DNA from: an uncultured Elioraea sp.
GTDB lineage: Bacteria; Pseudomonadota; Alphaproteobacteria; Acetobacterales; Acetobacteraceae
DNA: 33,196 bases
Assembly (NCBI GenBank): GCA_937927455.1
Contig: CALBEG010000284.1
Coordinates: 1 to 33,196 of the forward strand
Reading direction: 5' to 3'
Shown here: positions 8,428 to 17,364 of the stretch, one piece after another
Numbering within the stretch: the stretch's first letter is position 1
How the letters are laid out: every line of letters begins with the position of its first letter
Program-made: the position numbers and the translations under genes
Notes under the pieces: generated by a model
Told to the model about the DNA's origin: nothing
Databases searched by the model: none
Seen by the model: only the letters and a program-made list of their open reading frames with translations

Positions 8428-9336
8428 ATGAACGGTACGGTGCAGGCGAGCGACATCCGCCTCGGGGGACTGGTCGGCGCCCTGCCGGCCGGCGTTCAGC
8501 CCTATGCGCTTCTGATGCGGCTCGATCGCCCGATCGGCACCTGGCTTCTCTTCCTGCCCGGGCTGTGGGGGCTGGCGCTGGGCGGCGCGCCGTGGCCCGA
8601 CCTGTGGCTCGTTGCCCTGTTCGCCTTCGGGGCGGTGGTGATGCGCGGCGCGGGCTGCGTGATCAATGACCTTTGGGATCGCGACATCGACCGCCTGGTC
8701 GCCCGCACCGCCTCGCGCCCGCTCGCCTCCGGCGCGGTCGATCCGCTGCGGGCGGTCGGCCTGCTCGCGCTCCTGCTCGCGATCGGCTTCGCCGTGCTGA
8801 TCCAGCTGCACCCGCTCGCCGTCGTGCTCGGCATCGCTTCGCTCGTTCCCGTCACGATCTATCCCGCGATGAAGCGCATCACCTGGTGGCCGCAGGCCTT
8901 CCTCGGCCTGACCTTCAATTGGGGTGTGCCGATGGGCTACGCCGCGGCGACTGGGACGGTGGATGCGGCGGCGCTGGTGCTCTACGCGGCAGGGTTCTTC
9001 TGGACGCTCGGCTACGACACGATCTACGCGCATCAGGATCGTGACGACGATGCCCTGATCGGCGTGCGCTCGACCGCGCTCTTGTTCGGCGAGGGCACGC
9101 GGCCGTTTCTCGCCGTCTGCTACGGCGCGACGGTTGCGCTGGCGGCGGCCTCGGGCGCGCTTGCCGGGCTCTCGGCGTGGTATTTCGTCGGTATCGCCGT
9201 GGCAGCACTGCTGCTCGCCCGCCAGGTGATCGTGCTTGACATCCGCGATGCGCCGCTGTGCGGGCGGCTGTTCCGCGCCAACCGCGAGGTGGGCATGGTG
9301 GTCGCGCTTGCGATCATCGCCGGCCGGGTGGCATGA
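8428..9336 (+). CDS. ubiA: 4-hydroxybenzoate polyprenyltransferase
   Basis: 302 residues with about eight to nine membrane segments. It transfers the polyprenyl tail from polyprenyl diphosphate to 4-hydroxybenzoate in the inner membrane, committing it to ubiquinone. The two Asp-rich Mg/diphosphate motifs are intact: NDLWDRDID at residues 80-88 and DTIYAHQDRDDD at 197-208. RLDRPIGTWLLFLPG near residue 31 and RTASRPLASG at 93-102 are also family landmarks. The ATG has no good ribosome site; TATACG lies a few bases upstream and could be a -10 for a leaderless message. The stop overlaps the ATG of the following methyltransferase (ATGA). Together with UbiM at the left edge, the window carries two ubiquinone-synthesis steps, though not in one operon. 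Confidence 0.95.
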   Translation: MNGTVQASDIRLGGLVGALPAGVQPYALLMRLDRPIGTWLLFLPGLWGLALGGAPWPDLWLVALFAFGAVVMRGAGCVINDLWDRDIDRLVARTASRPLASGAVDPLRAVGLLALLLAIGFAVLIQLHPLAVVLGIASLVPVTIYPAMKRITWWPQAFLGLTFNWGVPMGYAAATGTVDAAALVLYAAGFFWTLGYDTIYAHQDRDDDALIGVRSTALLFGEGTRPFLAVCYGATVALAAASGALAGLSAWYFVGIAVAALLLARQVIVLDIRDAPLCGRLFRANREVGMVVALAIIAGRVA

Positions 9337-9983
9337 CGCCTGAACAGGCGGCCGCGTTCATCGCAACCCACACCTGCATCCTCCGCCCACCCCTGGTTCC
9401 CGAAGTCGCGCTGCACCTCGCCAATCAGATGATGCCGATCTGGCAGGCGACGGAAGCCTGGCTCGCGCGGGAGGGGATCGAGCCGCCGTATTGGGCCTTC
9501 GCCTGGCCGGGCGGGCAGGCGCTCGCGCGGTTCGTGCTCGACAGCCCCGGTCTGGTGGCTGGCCGGTCTGTGCTCGATTTCGCTGCCGGCTGTGGTTTGG
9601 CCGCGATCGCGGCAGCGATGGCTGGGGCAGAGCGGGTGGTGGCCACAGAGATCGACCCGCTCGCCGCCGCCGCCATTCGAGCGAACGCAGCGTTGAACGG
9701 GGTGTCGGTCGAGGTCACAGTCGGCGACGCGCTGGCTGCGCCTCCCTTGGCGGGGGTGATCCTTGCCGGCGATGTCTGTTACGAGCGCGCCATGACCGCT
9801 CGGGTCTGGCCCTGGCTGCAGGCGGCCGTGCGTGCCGGAGCGACCGTGCTGCTCGCCGATCCCGGGCGCGCTTACCTGCCGCGCGAGGGGCTCGAGCCGA
9901 TCGGTCGCTTCCTCGTCCCGGTCAGCCGCGACCTCGAGGACCGTGAGGAGCGCGAGACGACGATCTATCGTGTCCTGCCGTGA
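9333..9983 (+). CDS. Class I SAM-dependent protein methyltransferase (ETFB-lysine/PrmA-like)
   Basis: 216 residues from the ATG at 9333, which overlaps the ubiA stop; the longer track start at 9258 lies inside ubiA and adds Arg/Gly-rich sequence. The Rossmann motif I is VLDFAAGCGLAAIAAA, followed by motif II VVATEIDPLA and the catalytic-loop region GDVCYER. The N-terminal PPYWAFAWPGGQALARFVLD is characteristic of the group that includes electron-transfer-flavoprotein beta-subunit lysine methyltransferases and L11 methyltransferase relatives. The substrate is probably a protein lysine; an ETF target would suit a respiratory neighbourhood, but that is inference. It is cytoplasmic and converges on flhG with an 11-bp gap. 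Confidence 0.85.
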   Translation: MTPEQAAAFIATHTCILRPPLVPEVALHLANQMMPIWQATEAWLAREGIEPPYWAFAWPGGQALARFVLDSPGLVAGRSVLDFAAGCGLAAIAAAMAGAERVVATEIDPLAAAAIRANAALNGVSVEVTVGDALAAPPLAGVILAGDVCYERAMTARVWPWLQAAVRAGATVLLADPGRAYLPREGLEPIGRFLVPVSRDLEDREERETTIYRVLP

Positions 9984-9994
9984 CGGTTGCCGCT

Positions 9995-10765
9995 CTACAC
10001 CGCCAGGGGCACAAGGGCAGTGGCGATCGCTTCGACGTCACGGGCCGCCTCGCTGGTCGGGTGGCGGGTGAGGAAGGGCTGCTGGCGTCGGATCGCCTCG
10101 GCAACACGCGGATCGCGCCGGATCACGCCGGCGAGCGGCGGGGCGGCGCCGAGGAAACGGAGGCAGGATTTCTGCAGGATTGCCGCGGTCCGTTCCCCAG
10201 CGAGGCGGGTGGAGGCGAAGTTGACGACGATGCGTCGGTCGCCCTGGGGATTGTCCAGCGTGGCGAGCTTGAGGCAGGCGTAGGCGTCCGTTAGGGCCGT
10301 CGGCTCGTCGGTGGTGAGTACGAGCAGCGTGTCGGCGCCTGCCGACAGCCGCCGCTGCAGCCGCTCGATTCCCGCGCCGAGATCGAGCACGGCGAGATCG
10401 TAACCGAGCGGGGCGGCGAGGGCGGAGAGAATCCTCTCTGCCGTGGCCTCGTCCGCCCCGGAAAGCGCCCCCGAGCCAGACCGGCCCGCGACGACGTCGA
10501 ACCCGACGTCCGGGAGCGGTGTGACGCACGCTGCGATCGGCTCGCCGCGCAGCAGGGCCGAAATGTCGCGCCGTGGGTCGAGCCCGAGCTGTACGTCGAC
10601 ATTGGCAAGGCCGACATCCGCATCGACGAGAAGCACGCGCAACCGCTGCGCGGCGAGCGCCTGCGCGAGGCTGATCGCGAACCAGGTTTTGCCGACGCCA
10701 CCCTTGCCGGAGGCGACCGCGATGAGGCGTGGGCGAGAGGCGAGGGTGGCCGGGCGGGGAATCAT
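9995..10765 (-). CDS. flhG: MinD/ParA-type flagellar number regulator FlhG (FleN)
   Basis: 256 residues. Deviant Walker A SGKGGVGKTWFAI at about residues 19-30 and the A' motif VDADVGLANVDVQLGL mark the MinD/FlhG ATPase family; VLDLGAGIE is the Walker B region, and LTTDEPTALTDAYACLK is typical of FlhG. FlhG controls flagellar number and placement by acting on the FlhF GTPase. The N-terminus (MIPRPATLASRP) is short and I do not see the DQAxxLR GTPase-activating helix found in many FlhG proteins. The ATG overlaps the flhF stop (ATGA). It is last in the fliF-to-flhG gene run. Confidence 0.9.
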   Translation of the reverse strand: MIPRPATLASRPRLIAVASGKGGVGKTWFAISLAQALAAQRLRVLLVDADVGLANVDVQLGLDPRRDISALLRGEPIAACVTPLPDVGFDVVAGRSGSGALSGADEATAERILSALAAPLGYDLAVLDLGAGIERLQRRLSAGADTLLVLTTDEPTALTDAYACLKLATLDNPQGDRRIVVNFASTRLAGERTAAILQKSCLRFLGAAPPLAGVIRRDPRVAEAIRRQQPFLTRHPTSEAARDVEAIATALVPLAV

Positions 10766-11697
10766 GCGGCGAGCTCCGAGGTCGGACGGCGGCGTGCGGC
10801 CGGGGCGGAGAGAAGCCAGGTTCCAAGCAAGCCAGGGTCGAGCGGGATGAGCCCGTCGGCGGCCCCGGGCCCTATCCCCCCTTCGCCGAGGGCGAGGCCG
10901 GCCGAGGCGGCGGCGAGCACGGAGCCCAGGCGGCGGGCGAGGTCGAGCCTGGTCGGCAGAAGATACTCGACCCCCCGCGCCGCCATGGCGTGCGCGATTT
11001 CGCCCGCTTCCTCGGCATCAAGGGCGGCCGGCAGGACCAGCACTGCCTCCGCCCCGACCGCCTGAATGATGGCGGCAAGCTCGGTGCCGTCCTGGTCGGA
11101 GAACGGATCGGTGCCGGCATAATCGACGAGAGCCGGTGCCTCTGGTGCACGGCGCGCGATCGCCTTGGCAAGACGCGGAATGTCGGGGGCGACCACAAGG
11201 TTGAGGCCGAGGAGGCGGGTGAAGGCGGCGAGCTGGTCGACGGCTCCGGCGCGACGCCCGTCGGCGGCGATGACAGAGGGCGAGACGCCGGCAAGACGAA
11301 GCCGGGTAGCGAGCTTGGCGGTGGTGAGCGTTTTGCCGGCACCGGGAGGCCCGCAGAGAATGATCACGTGCCCAGGAGCGAGGGGCAGCGTAGCGAAGCG
11401 AAAGGCGTCCGCGATCGCCTCGCCGAGCGGACGCGTGCGAGAAAGCCGCGCGAGGCAACGTTCGGGCACACCGTGTGCCCGCAAGGCCGCCACATCCCAG
11501 GCCGGTGCAGTCGGGACCGTGGGCATGGCGGGGACGGCTGCGACGTGCGCGTCGTCCGCTTCACCCACCGCCGCAGTGACCTCGACGCCGCCCCCGACGC
11601 GCCGCGTGGCCAGGATCAGCGCGTCCTCACCGAGTTCGGCACGCGCGCGGGCGAGCGCCTGGGCGGAGGTCGGGGCGTGGAAGATTCGAAGCCGCAT
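10762..11697 (-). CDS. flhF: SRP-type GTPase FlhF
   Basis: 311 residues. The N-terminus MRLRIFHAPTSAQALARARAELGEDALIL is the conserved start of FlhF, then a reduced linker, then the NG domain: P-loop GPPGAGKTLTTAKLA, the RRAGAVDQLAAF region, a G3-like VDYAGTDPF and TRLDLARRLG near the C-terminus. FlhF marks the cell pole and recruits early flagellar parts such as FliF; FlhG downstream stimulates or restrains it. At 311 residues it is shorter than the gammaproteobacterial proteins, and G3 reads DYAG instead of DTAG/DTPG. The start lies 3 bases from the flhA stop, and the end overlaps flhG. The call is firm from gene order plus motifs. Confidence 0.88.
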   Translation of the reverse strand: MRLRIFHAPTSAQALARARAELGEDALILATRRVGGGVEVTAAVGEADDAHVAAVPAMPTVPTAPAWDVAALRAHGVPERCLARLSRTRPLGEAIADAFRFATLPLAPGHVIILCGPPGAGKTLTTAKLATRLRLAGVSPSVIAADGRRAGAVDQLAAFTRLLGLNLVVAPDIPRLAKAIARRAPEAPALVDYAGTDPFSDQDGTELAAIIQAVGAEAVLVLPAALDAEEAGEIAHAMAARGVEYLLPTRLDLARRLGSVLAAASAGLALGEGGIGPGAADGLIPLDPGLLGTWLLSAPAARRRPTSELAA

Positions 11698-11700
11698 GGC

Positions 11701-13800
11701 TCAGATCGTGCCGACGGTGCGCACGCGCGCACGGGGGTGGATCTCGGCTTGGCTGATGACAGGGGTGGCGGGGCGGAAACGCTCGACAACCGCGCGCACA
11801 TGGTGCCTCACCTGCGGGCTCGCCAGCAAGGCGGCCTGCTCGCCCGCCGCTGCGGCCTTCTCGAACGCATCGCGCAGGCGGGCGACGAACTCCTGCAGCT
11901 TCGACGGCGCCATGGCGAGCTGGCGGTCTTCGGGCGGCCCGACGAGCGCCTCGGCGAAGGCACGCTCCCACTCGGCCGAGAGGGTGATCAGCGGGACGTA
12001 GCCCTTCGGGCCTGTCAAACTGTCGGTGATCTGCCGGGCAAGCCGCATGCGCACCGTGGCGAGCAGGGCCGAGAAGCTCCGCGCCGATGCGGCCCCCTCG
12101 AGGATCCCCTCCAGGATCGTCGGCAGGTCTCGGATCGACACGCGCTCGGCGAGCAGGGCCTGCAGCACGCGCTGGATGGTGCCGGTGCTGACCTGCTGCG
12201 CGTTCAGATCCGAGACGAGTTTCTGGTGCTCGCGCGGCAGGTCGTCGAGAAGCTTTTGCGTGTCGGCGAAGGAGAGCAGTTCGGCGAGATGGTCGCGCAC
12301 GAGTTCCGTGAGGTGGGTGACCAGCACCGAGGCCGGATCGACGACGGTGAGGCCGCGCGCCTGGGCCTCGTCGCGGAGCGTTTCGTCGATCCAAATTGCG
12401 GGCAATCCGAACGCGGGTTCCGTCGTGCGCTCCCCGGGAAGCTGGATGGGCGCTCCGGTCGGATCCATCGCCAGGAGCATGGTCGGGCGGAGATCGGCGC
12501 GCCCCGCTTCGATCTCTTTCAGCCGCACGACGTAGGTGGTGGGCGGCAGTTGGACATTGTCCTGGATTCGCACGGGAGGCAGCAGGAAGCCGAAGTCCTG
12601 CGCGAGGCTCCTCCTCAGCGCGCGGATTTGTTCGGTGAGACGCTGGCCGGCCTCGCCGGTGGCAAGCCGAAGCAGGCCGTAGCCGAGTTCGAGCCTGATC
12701 GCATCGATGCGTAGCGCCTGCGCCGGTTCCTCGGCGGCGGCTGCGGGGGCTGGCTGGGCGGCTGTTTCTGCCGCTCGGGCCGTTGCCGCCTCGGTCGCGC
12801 GCTGGCGGGCCCAGGCTGCCGCACCGGCGGCTGCAGCGAGCATCAGGAACGGCAGGGCGGGAAGGCCCGGCAGCAGGGCAAGCGTGCCGGCCGCCGCCGA
12901 AGCGAGGGCGAGCGGCTTCGGTGAACCGGCGAGCTCGCGGGCCAGCGCCTGGTCGGTCGTGCCGTCCACCCCCGCTTTGGTGACGACAATGCCGGCAGCG
13001 GTGGAGACGAGCAGGGCCGGGATTTGGCTGACCAGCCCGTCGCCGATGGTGAGCAGGGTGTAGGTTCGCGCCGCGTCGGCCAGCGGCAGGCCCACCCTGC
13101 CCATGCCGAGGGCGAGCCCGCCGAGGATGTTGATCAACGTGATGACGAGGCCTGCGATCGCATCGCCGCGGACGAACTTCGCTGCACCGTCCATGGCGCC
13201 GAAGAAGGCGCTCTCCTCCTCAAGCTGCTTGCGGCGCGCCCGCGCCCCGGCCTCGTCGATCAGCCCGGCGGAGAGGTCAGCGTCGATCGCCATCTGCTTG
13301 CCTGGCATCGCATCCAGGCTGAACCGCGCCGCGACCTCGGCGATTCGCCCAGAGCCCTTAGTGATCACGACGAAGTTCACGAGAACCAGGATCGCGAACA
13401 CGATCAGCCCGATCACCACGTCGCCTGCCATCAGGAACCCACCGAAGGCGGCGATCACCGCACCGGCAGCCTGCGGCCCCTCGTGGCCGGAGCTGAGGAT
13501 GAGCCGCGTCGAGGCGATATTCAGCCCGAGCCGAAGCAGCGTGGTGATCAGCAGCACCGTCGGAAAGGAGGTGAAGTCCAGCGGGCGCTGCATCAGCACT
13601 GCCGTCATCAGCACCAGGATGGAGGCGGTGAGCGACAGGGCGAGGCCGAAGTCGAGCAGCAGCGTTGGCAGCGGAACGACGAGGATGACAACGAGGAGAC
13701 CGACGCCTGCGGCCATCAGCACGTCCGACCCCGGGCGGACGGCGTTCAGCCGCCCGAGCACGGCGGAAACAGGCGCGCTGGCTTCTACCTCACTCGCCAC
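11701..13800 (-). CDS. flhA: Flagellar type III export gate protein FlhA
   Basis: 699 residues from a GTG. The N-terminal half has about eight membrane helices, including VLLVVIL-type segments and the highly conserved LLLDFGLALSLTASILVLM, TTLLRLGLNIASTRLIL and GFLMAGDVVIGLIVF. The FHIPEP loop follows: VVITKGSGRIAEVAARFSLDAMPGKQMAIDADL. The C-terminal half is the soluble nonameric export ring that binds chaperone-substrate complexes. FlhA forms the proton-driven gate of the flagellar secretion system. Length is normal. The gene lies 33 bp downstream of flbD and 3 bp upstream of flhF. FlhB, FliP, FliQ and FliR are not in this window. Confidence 0.97.
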   Translation of the reverse strand: MASEVEASAPVSAVLGRLNAVRPGSDVLMAAGVGLLVVILVVPLPTLLLDFGLALSLTASILVLMTAVLMQRPLDFTSFPTVLLITTLLRLGLNIASTRLILSSGHEGPQAAGAVIAAFGGFLMAGDVVIGLIVFAILVLVNFVVITKGSGRIAEVAARFSLDAMPGKQMAIDADLSAGLIDEAGARARRKQLEEESAFFGAMDGAAKFVRGDAIAGLVITLINILGGLALGMGRVGLPLADAARTYTLLTIGDGLVSQIPALLVSTAAGIVVTKAGVDGTTDQALARELAGSPKPLALASAAAGTLALLPGLPALPFLMLAAAAGAAAWARQRATEAATARAAETAAQPAPAAAAEEPAQALRIDAIRLELGYGLLRLATGEAGQRLTEQIRALRRSLAQDFGFLLPPVRIQDNVQLPPTTYVVRLKEIEAGRADLRPTMLLAMDPTGAPIQLPGERTTEPAFGLPAIWIDETLRDEAQARGLTVVDPASVLVTHLTELVRDHLAELLSFADTQKLLDDLPREHQKLVSDLNAQQVSTGTIQRVLQALLAERVSIRDLPTILEGILEGAASARSFSALLATVRMRLARQITDSLTGPKGYVPLITLSAEWERAFAEALVGPPEDRQLAMAPSKLQEFVARLRDAFEKAAAAGEQAALLASPQVRHHVRAVVERFRPATPVISQAEIHPRARVRTVGTI

Positions 13801-13833
13801 GTCGTTGCGTCCGTCTGCCGCGAACCGCGTCCC

Positions 13834-15228
13834 TCACGCCGGAACCCGATCCTGCGCGGTGGTGGCGTTCGGCGCGGCGGGAATTCTCAGCCCGGCAGCC
13901 GAGTACTCGCGTAGCTTGTTGCGCAGGGTGCGGATGGAGATGCCGAGCAGGGCGGCGGCATGGGTACGGTTGCCGAGGCAGTGCGTGAGCGTTTCGAGAA
14001 TCAGGTCGCGCTCGACGTCGGCGACGGTCCGGCCGACCAGCCCATTCGTTGCGGCAGGGGACGGAACCGCGCTGGAGCCGCTGCCCCCGAGCGCTGCTGG
14101 AGTGCGGAGGGGCGGGCACGCTTCTGCTTCGGCCGCCGGCAGTTCGATCGCATCGACGTCGATGACCTCGCCCGCCGCGAGCAGCACGGCGCGATGGATG
14201 GTGTTCTCGAGCTCACGCACGTTGCCGCGCCACGGCTGTGCCTCGAGCAGGCGCTTTGCCGCCTCGGTGAGCGGCCGAGCGGAAATGCCATTGACGTCCG
14301 CGTACCGACGCGCAAACATTTCCGCAAGCGGAACAATATCGCGGGGCCGGTCGCGCAGCGGCGGCAGGGTCAGGGTGATGACATTGAGGCGGAAGTAGAG
14401 GTCTTCACGGAATGTGCCCTTCTTGACCTCGGCCTCGAGTGGGCGGTTCGTGGTGGCGAGGATCCGCACGTTCACCTTCACCGGTTCGGTGCCGCCGAGC
14501 CGGTCGATCTCGCGCTCCTGGATCGCGCGCAGGAGTTTCGCCTGCAGCCGTACATCCATCTCGCTGATCTCGTCGAGCAGGAGCGTGCCGCCGTCGGCGG
14601 CTTCGAAGCGGCCGATACGGCGCGCGATCGCGCCCGAAAAAGCGCCTTTCTCATGGCCGAACAGTTCGCTCTCGAGCAGATGTTCGGGGATGGCGGCGCA
14701 ATTGACGGCGATGAATGGTCCTGCGGCGCGACGCGAGCGCCGGTGGATATGTCGGGCGAGAACCTCTTTGCCGGTTCCGCTTTCGCCGCGGATTAGCACC
14801 GAGGCGTCGGACGCCGCGATTTGCTCGGCGCGCCTCAGCGTCGCCAGCATCGCCGGATCAACCGCGACCGGCGCCCGCCCGTCGCCGCCGAGGGTCTCGA
14901 GCAGGGCAGCGATCAGTTCGGCGTCTGGTGGCAGGGGGAGGTATTCGCGGGCGCCGGCCCTGATCGCTGCCGCCGCACGCACGGCGTCGGCGCGCGTGCC
15001 GCAAGCGATCACTGGAGCGGCGATCCGTTCCGCTGTCATCTGCGCGATCAGCTCCTCAATCGGCAGCTGCACGTCGCACAGCACGACATCGGCGCCGCGG
15101 CCGCTGCGAAGTTCCGTCAGCGCTGACACCACATCGTCGGCCTGGGCGATCTTCGCCCCGCGACCGATCGCAATCCGCGCCGCCTCGCCGAGTTCCGCCG
15201 CCATCGATCCGACGATCATCACGCGCAT
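13834..15228 (-). CDS. flbD: Sigma-54-dependent flagellar activator FlbD
   Basis: 464 residues. A receiver-like domain (1-110) has a phosphoacceptor-position Asp in LCDVQLP (Asp52) and [17 protein letters not shown], closely resembling Caulobacter FlbD as I recall it, but the acidic pair normally after the first strand is replaced by VGSMA. The AAA+ domain has Walker A GESGTGKE (148-155), Walker [11 protein letters not shown] and the sigma-54 contact loop GAFSGA (195-200), where the usual form is GAFTGA. A Fis-type helix-turn-helix (about 400-442, [24 protein letters not shown]) binds DNA. FlbD activates late sigma-54 flagellar genes and represses the early fliF promoter in Caulobacter. The window contains matching candidate sites before fliF and between fliK and flbT. 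Confidence 0.93.
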   Translation of the reverse strand: MRVMIVGSMAAELGEAARIAIGRGAKIAQADDVVSALTELRSGRGADVVLCDVQLPIEELIAQMTAERIAAPVIACGTRADAVRAAAAIRAGAREYLPLPPDAELIAALLETLGGDGRAPVAVDPAMLATLRRAEQIAASDASVLIRGESGTGKEVLARHIHRRSRRAAGPFIAVNCAAIPEHLLESELFGHEKGAFSGAIARRIGRFEAADGGTLLLDEISEMDVRLQAKLLRAIQEREIDRLGGTEPVKVNVRILATTNRPLEAEVKKGTFREDLYFRLNVITLTLPPLRDRPRDIVPLAEMFARRYADVNGISARPLTEAAKRLLEAQPWRGNVRELENTIHRAVLLAAGEVIDVDAIELPAAEAEACPPLRTPAALGGSGSSAVPSPAATNGLVGRTVADVERDLILETLTHCLGNRTHAAALLGISIRTLRNKLREYSAAGLRIPAAPNATTAQDRVPA

Positions 15229-15264
15229 TTCACCACCACTCCCTTCCGTCGGCTTGTTTCTCGC

Positions 15265-15606
15265 TCAGACGCCGCGCTCGCCCTTGACGATCTCGGTCAT
15301 CGTCACGCCGAGGCGGTCATCATCGACCATCACCACCTCGCCGCGTGCCACGAGCCGATTGTTGACGTAGATGTCGATCGCCTCGCCGAGCTTCCGGTCG
15401 AGCTCAACGACCGCGCCGCGCCCGAGCTTCAAAAGTTGGCTTACCTGCATCACCGACTTGCCGAGCACGGCGGAGACCTGGACCGGGATGTCGTAGACAG
15501 CTTCCAGGTCGCGCGCCGAACGCTGAACCGGCTGATCAGCGGCACCGGCGGCTGTCGGCAGAGACGGGTCGAGATCCTTGAGCTCGATCGAGGGCTCGTT
15601 GCTCAT
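15265..15606 (-). CDS. fliN: Flagellar motor switch protein FliN
   Basis: 113 residues. A variable acidic N-terminus (about 1-30) is followed by a single SpoA/SPOA domain: YDIPVQVSAVLGKSVMQVSQLLKLGRGAVVELDR and DIYVNNRLVARGEVVMVDDDRLGVTMTEIV, the standard FliN signature. FliN forms the lower C-ring with FliM and FliG, binds FliH-FliI cargo and takes part in rotation switching. The ATG overlaps the fliH stop (ATGA). fliM is not in the window, so it must be encoded elsewhere, as in many alphaproteobacteria. Confidence 0.96.
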   Translation of the reverse strand: MSNEPSIELKDLDPSLPTAAGAADQPVQRSARDLEAVYDIPVQVSAVLGKSVMQVSQLLKLGRGAVVELDRKLGEAIDIYVNNRLVARGEVVMVDDDRLGVTMTEIVKGERGV

Positions 15607-16343
15607 GCATGGTCTCCACGGGACGATGTGTCATCGGGTGAGGCTGGAAGAAGTTCGTTGAGGAGACGACGCATCGCGTCCGCCACCTCGGCAGGGTTGA
15701 TCACGGCCTCGGCGGACGCCCAGCGGACTCGGACTTCCGTCGTCGGCAGTGCGGGATCAGCACGCAGCCGCAGCGGTGCGGGCGAAGCACCGCTTTGCCC
15801 CAGAGTTGCGAGCGACTTCTCGAGCATGCTCGCGGTCTGCGGCGAGGCAAAAAGATCGAGCGCAACTTCGCTGCCGATGCTCCCTTGCAGGTCGGCGACG
15901 AGCCGTTCGATGCGTACGGGCAGGAGCGCCGTTGCATGATCGGGCAGCGTGGTCGCAAGAGAGTCGATCAGGGTCCGGGCGAGAGCGGCGATTGTCGTCT
16001 CAGCAACGCGACGCGCCTCGGCCACACTCGCCGCGATCGCCGTCGCGCAGGTCTCGAGCGCAGTGGCTTGGCGGGCAAGGAGGCCGCCTTCCGCCTCGGC
16101 CACGCCGGCTGCGCGACCCTCGGCAAACGCTTCGGCGCGGGCGAGTTCGAGGTCCTCGAGCGTGAAAGAGGGGGCGATGATCTCGGGCTCGCTTGCCGGT
16201 GGCGTCGCAGGCGGTGGATCGAAGCTCTCGCCGAACAGGACCCTGCGCGGCCGCTGTGTCTGTGCGACATGGCGCTTGGCCAAGGCGGAAAGCGGCAGGG
16301 GACGAGAGCGAGGGGGAGCCGGAAGAGACGGATGTTCGGCCAT
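15603..16343 (-). CDS. fliH: Flagellar assembly protein FliH
   Basis: The track ORF starts at 16403 inside fliG; I choose the ATG at 16343 (MAEHPSLPAP), one base past the fliG stop, giving 246 residues. After a Pro-rich N-terminus, residues about 65-130 form an Ala/Glu-rich helix (EDLELARAEAFAEGRAAGVAEAE) with the glycine/alanine spacing typical of FliH, followed by a small V-type ATPase E-subunit-like C-terminal domain with VRVRWASAEAVINPAEVADAMRRLL. FliH restrains and tethers the FliI export ATPase and docks on FliN. Sequence similarity in this family is low; position between fliG and fliN is the strongest support. Confidence 0.85.
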   Translation of the reverse strand: MAEHPSLPAPPRSRPLPLSALAKRHVAQTQRPRRVLFGESFDPPPATPPASEPEIIAPSFTLEDLELARAEAFAEGRAAGVAEAEGGLLARQATALETCATAIAASVAEARRVAETTIAALARTLIDSLATTLPDHATALLPVRIERLVADLQGSIGSEVALDLFASPQTASMLEKSLATLGQSGASPAPLRLRADPALPTTEVRVRWASAEAVINPAEVADAMRRLLNELLPASPDDTSSRGDHA

Positions 16344-16344
16344 G

Positions 16345-17361
16345 TCAGTACACCATCTCCTCGTCGCGGCCCTCGGAGAGGACGATCTGTCCCGATGCGG
16401 CAAGATCCTTCGCAGCGGCGACGATGCTCGCCTGCGCTTCCTCCACGTCCTTCAGCCGGACGGGACCGAGGGCCTCGATGTCCTCACGCAGCATCTTCGC
16501 TGCACGCTCCGAAAGATTGCTGAAGAACAGATCCTTGATGGTGTCGGATGCTCCTTTGAGCGCGAGAGCGAGTTTCTCCTTCTCGACGGATCGCATCAGA
16601 ACCTGGATGCCCTGGCCGTTAATCCGGACGAGATCGTCGAAGGTGAACATCAGGCTCTTGATCCGCTCTGCCGCGTCGCGGTTGCGTTCCTCCAGGGCGG
16701 CGATGAAGCGTGCCTCGGCCGAACGATCGAGATTGTTGAAGATGTCCGCCATCACTTCGTGCGCGTCGCGCCGCTGCGTGCGCGCGAGGTTGGACATGAA
16801 TTCCTGGCGCAAAGTGCGTTCCACGCCATCAAGGATTTCTTTCTGGACGGACTCCATACGCAACATGCGCATGATGACCTCCATGGCGAAGGCCTCGGGC
16901 AGCAGCTGCAGGACACGTGCCGCGTGGTCCGGCTTGATTCGGGACAGGACAAGGGCAACGGTCTGCGGATATTCGTGCTTCAGGTAATTAGCGAGCACCA
17001 CTTCGTTGACGTTGCCGAGCTTGTCCCACATCGTCCGGCCGGCGGGGCCGCGGATTTCCTCCATAATCTGCGCAACACGGTCGCGCGGCAGGGTCTTGAG
17101 CAGCAGACGCTCGGTGCTTTCGTAACTGCCGACCAGGTTGCCCGTGGCGCTGATCTGACTGGCGAATTCCTGGCAAAGCCGTTCCACAACGGATGACGCG
17201 ACAGGACCCAGAGTTGCCATGGCGGCAGAGATCTCCTTGATCTCGTCCTCGTGCATCTGGGCGAACAGTTTCGCGGCATTCTCCTCGCCGAGGGTGAGCA
17301 TCAACACGGCAGCCTTCTGCGCGCCCGTGAGGCTGCGGTAGTCGTCGCGCACGCGGGGCAT
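16345..17361 (-). CDS. fliG: Flagellar motor switch protein FliG
   Basis: 338 residues with the three FliG parts. The N-terminal FliF-binding domain has [26 protein letters not shown]. The middle domain has the EHPQ-type motif as [15 protein letters not shown]. The C-terminal torque domain shows [30 protein letters not shown] and [20 protein letters not shown] with charged residues facing the stator. FliG sits between the MS ring and the C-ring and transmits torque. The gene begins 3 bp after fliF, whose C-terminal tail should bind this protein. No irregularity seen. Confidence 0.97.
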   Translation of the reverse strand: MPRVRDDYRSLTGAQKAAVLMLTLGEENAAKLFAQMHEDEIKEISAAMATLGPVASSVVERLCQEFASQISATGNLVGSYESTERLLLKTLPRDRVAQIMEEIRGPAGRTMWDKLGNVNEVVLANYLKHEYPQTVALVLSRIKPDHAARVLQLLPEAFAMEVIMRMLRMESVQKEILDGVERTLRQEFMSNLARTQRRDAHEVMADIFNNLDRSAEARFIAALEERNRDAAERIKSLMFTFDDLVRINGQGIQVLMRSVEKEKLALALKGASDTIKDLFFSNLSERAAKMLREDIEALGPVRLKDVEEAQASIVAAAKDLAASGQIVLSEGRDEEMVY

Positions 17362-17364
17362 CGC

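Noticed and set aside
10729-12714. 661-residue plus-strand ORF
   Set aside because: It is antisense to flhF and flhA, Arg/Gly-rich, without motifs; the minus-strand genes are unmistakable.
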